Source of the DNA: Acidobacteriota bacterium | GTDB taxonomy: Bacteria > Acidobacteriota > Terriglobia > Terriglobales > Acidobacteriaceae | Reading direction: 5' to 3' | DNA: 14,461 bases | Assembly: GCA_003224995.1 (NCBI GenBank) | Contig: QIAI01000059.1 | Coordinates: 1 to 14,461, forward strand | Part shown: positions 13,856 to 14,461 of the stretch, piece after piece | How the letters are laid out: each line of letters opens with the position of its first letter | Position numbering within the stretch: position 1 is the stretch's first letter | Notes under the pieces: model-generated | The model's input: only the letters and a program-made list of their open reading frames with translations | The model's database searches: none | Told to the model about the DNA's origin: nothing | Made by a program: the position numbers and the translations under genes

Positions 13856-13906
13856 CGACACCCTACACAAAAATCAGCTCCCCAAATCGCGTAGGATGCT
13901 CACGTC

Positions 13907-14227
13907 ATGGAAAACACCGCCACCTGGGGCTATCTCGTGGTCTGGGAGTGTCGTCCGAAAAAGGGCTTCGAAGACCGCTTCGAAGAGGCGTATGGCTCGG
14001 AAGGCGTCTGGGCTGAATTGCTCAGGCAGGGCGAGGGTTATATCGGGACAGAGTTAAACCGGGACTTGAAGGATTCCAATCGCTATATCACGCTCGATTT
14101 TTGGACCTCGAAGCAGGCTTATGAGGCGTTCCGCAGTGCTCATTTGGCAGAGTACGAATCCATTGACCTGGAATGCGAAGCTCTCACGGAATCCGAGAGG
14201 GAACTGGGCACCTTCGAGCGTCTCTAA
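13907..14227 (+). CDS. Small ABM-like (dimeric alpha-beta barrel) protein
   Basis: 106 residues, soluble, no signal peptide. The pattern resembles the antibiotic-biosynthesis-monooxygenase / dimeric alpha-beta barrel fold: a first strand YLVVWECRPKKG, an amphipathic helix FEDRFEEAYGSEGVWAELLRQ, strand GYIGTELNRDL, then NRYITLDFWTSKQAYEAFRSAH with its conserved Trp followed by a helix. Members include haem-degrading and quinone monooxygenases as well as many of unknown role, and no cofactor residues are visible here. ATG 13907 follows AGGA by about 10 bases. The gene is alone on the plus strand, divergent from the HD-GYP gene and convergent with gpsA, and is bracketed by inverted heptamer arrays. 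The specific reaction cannot be named. Confidence 0.72.
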   Translation: MENTATWGYLVVWECRPKKGFEDRFEEAYGSEGVWAELLRQGEGYIGTELNRDLKDSNRYITLDFWTSKQAYEAFRSAHLAEYESIDLECEALTESERELGTFERL

Positions 14228-14295
14228 CGGCGAGAAAGATTCCAACGATCGCTGATATTGGAAGCATGGAAGAGAGTTGACACCTGAAAACCGAG

Positions 14296-14344
14296 ACCTA
14301 AGACCTAACACCTGACACCTGACACCTGACACCTAACACCTGAG
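14296..14344. repeat. Heptamer array downstream of the ABM-like gene (ACCTRAC units)
   Basis: Seven contiguous 7-base units: ACCTAAG, ACCTAAC, three identical ACCTGAC, ACCTAAC and ACCTGAG. More decayed units precede it from about 14281. It ends two bases before the gpsA stop codon, so on the gpsA strand it would be the immediate 3' untranslated region. Confidence 0.8.
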
Positions 14345-14346
14345 TC

Positions 14347-14461
14347 CTACAACCCAGTCTCGCTCTTCGCGCTGCGCGTCATTAATTCATGAATGGCTTC
14401 GCGGGGAGATTTTCCGTGATGCAGGATGGCATGCATCTTCTCCGCGATCGGCATCTCTACG
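14347..14461 (-). CDS. gpsA: Glycerol-3-phosphate dehydrogenase [NAD(P)+], C-terminal end
   Basis: Only the last 37 residues are in the window, with the stop (TAG) at 14347-14349. They read VEMPIAEKMHAILHHGKSP followed by REAIHELMTR and a short tail. This matches the conserved C-terminus of GpsA (EMPI-x-EQ...VL-x-GK-x-P-x-EA-x-x-LM-x-R), the cytosolic enzyme that makes sn-glycerol 3-phosphate for phospholipid synthesis. The catalytic and NAD-binding parts lie beyond the window edge, so the rest cannot be checked. It converges with the ABM-like gene, with the heptamer array between them. Confidence 0.85.
   Translation of the reverse strand, partial: VEMPIAEKMHAILHHGKSPREAIHELMTRSAKSETGL

Noticed and set aside
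14281..14344. CRISPR array
   Set aside because: The repeat unit is 7 bases with no spacers; a tandem minisatellite, not CRISPR.

Overview
The window looks like chromosomal DNA from a soil- or sediment-type member of the Acidobacteriota (Terriglobia-like). This rests on recalled family resemblance, not a search. The pointers are a moderately GC-rich base composition, a PilZ protein with an N-terminal Cys/His module, a DUF2911-TPR secreted protein, a BON plus glycine-zipper protein, and dense intergenic repeat families. No mobile element, CRISPR array, tRNA or rRNA was seen.

Layout. 1-230 (-): N-terminus of a prepilin peptidase, cut by the window edge. 427-1799 (-): DUF4118-PAS-HisKA-HATPase sensor kinase split between two frames. 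2020-2466 (-): exported class I cytochrome c with an apparent Crp/Fnr-type operator placed for class II activation. 2578-3060 (-): short GT2-like protein lacking its DXD motif. 3294-4341 (-): BON/glycine-zipper protein split between two frames. 4351-4851: repeat-rich gap. 4852-5379 (-): PilZ protein. 5551-6087 (+): mobA, apparently leaderless. 6132-6898 (+): MlaF-type ABC ATPase broken by an apparent one-base loss next to Walker B. 6899-7189: tandem repeats. 7190-7834 (-): ribE. 7920-9080 (-): DUF2911-TPR protein. 9227-10390 (-): ribD. About 10389-10628 (-): small gene without a clear stop. 10659-11615 (-): ftsY. 11784-13687 (-): dCache-HAMP-HD-GYP c-di-GMP phosphodiesterase split between two frames. 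13907-14227 (+): small ABM-like protein flanked by inverted heptamer arrays. 14347-14461 (-): C-terminus of gpsA, cut by the window edge.

How the genes relate. RibD and RibE are two riboflavin enzymes separated by a DUF2911 gene. FtsY is the SRP receptor. Prepilin peptidase, PilZ and HD-GYP together suggest a type IV pilus / c-di-GMP theme. MobA serves molybdenum cofactor maturation.

The most striking features are four clearly recognisable multi-domain genes that are each frame-disrupted (two with apparent internal deletions), the operator/promoter geometry upstream of the cytochrome c gene, and the intergenic repeats, including heptamer arrays that sit directly after stop codons. I did not find a convincing wholly new multi-gene system.
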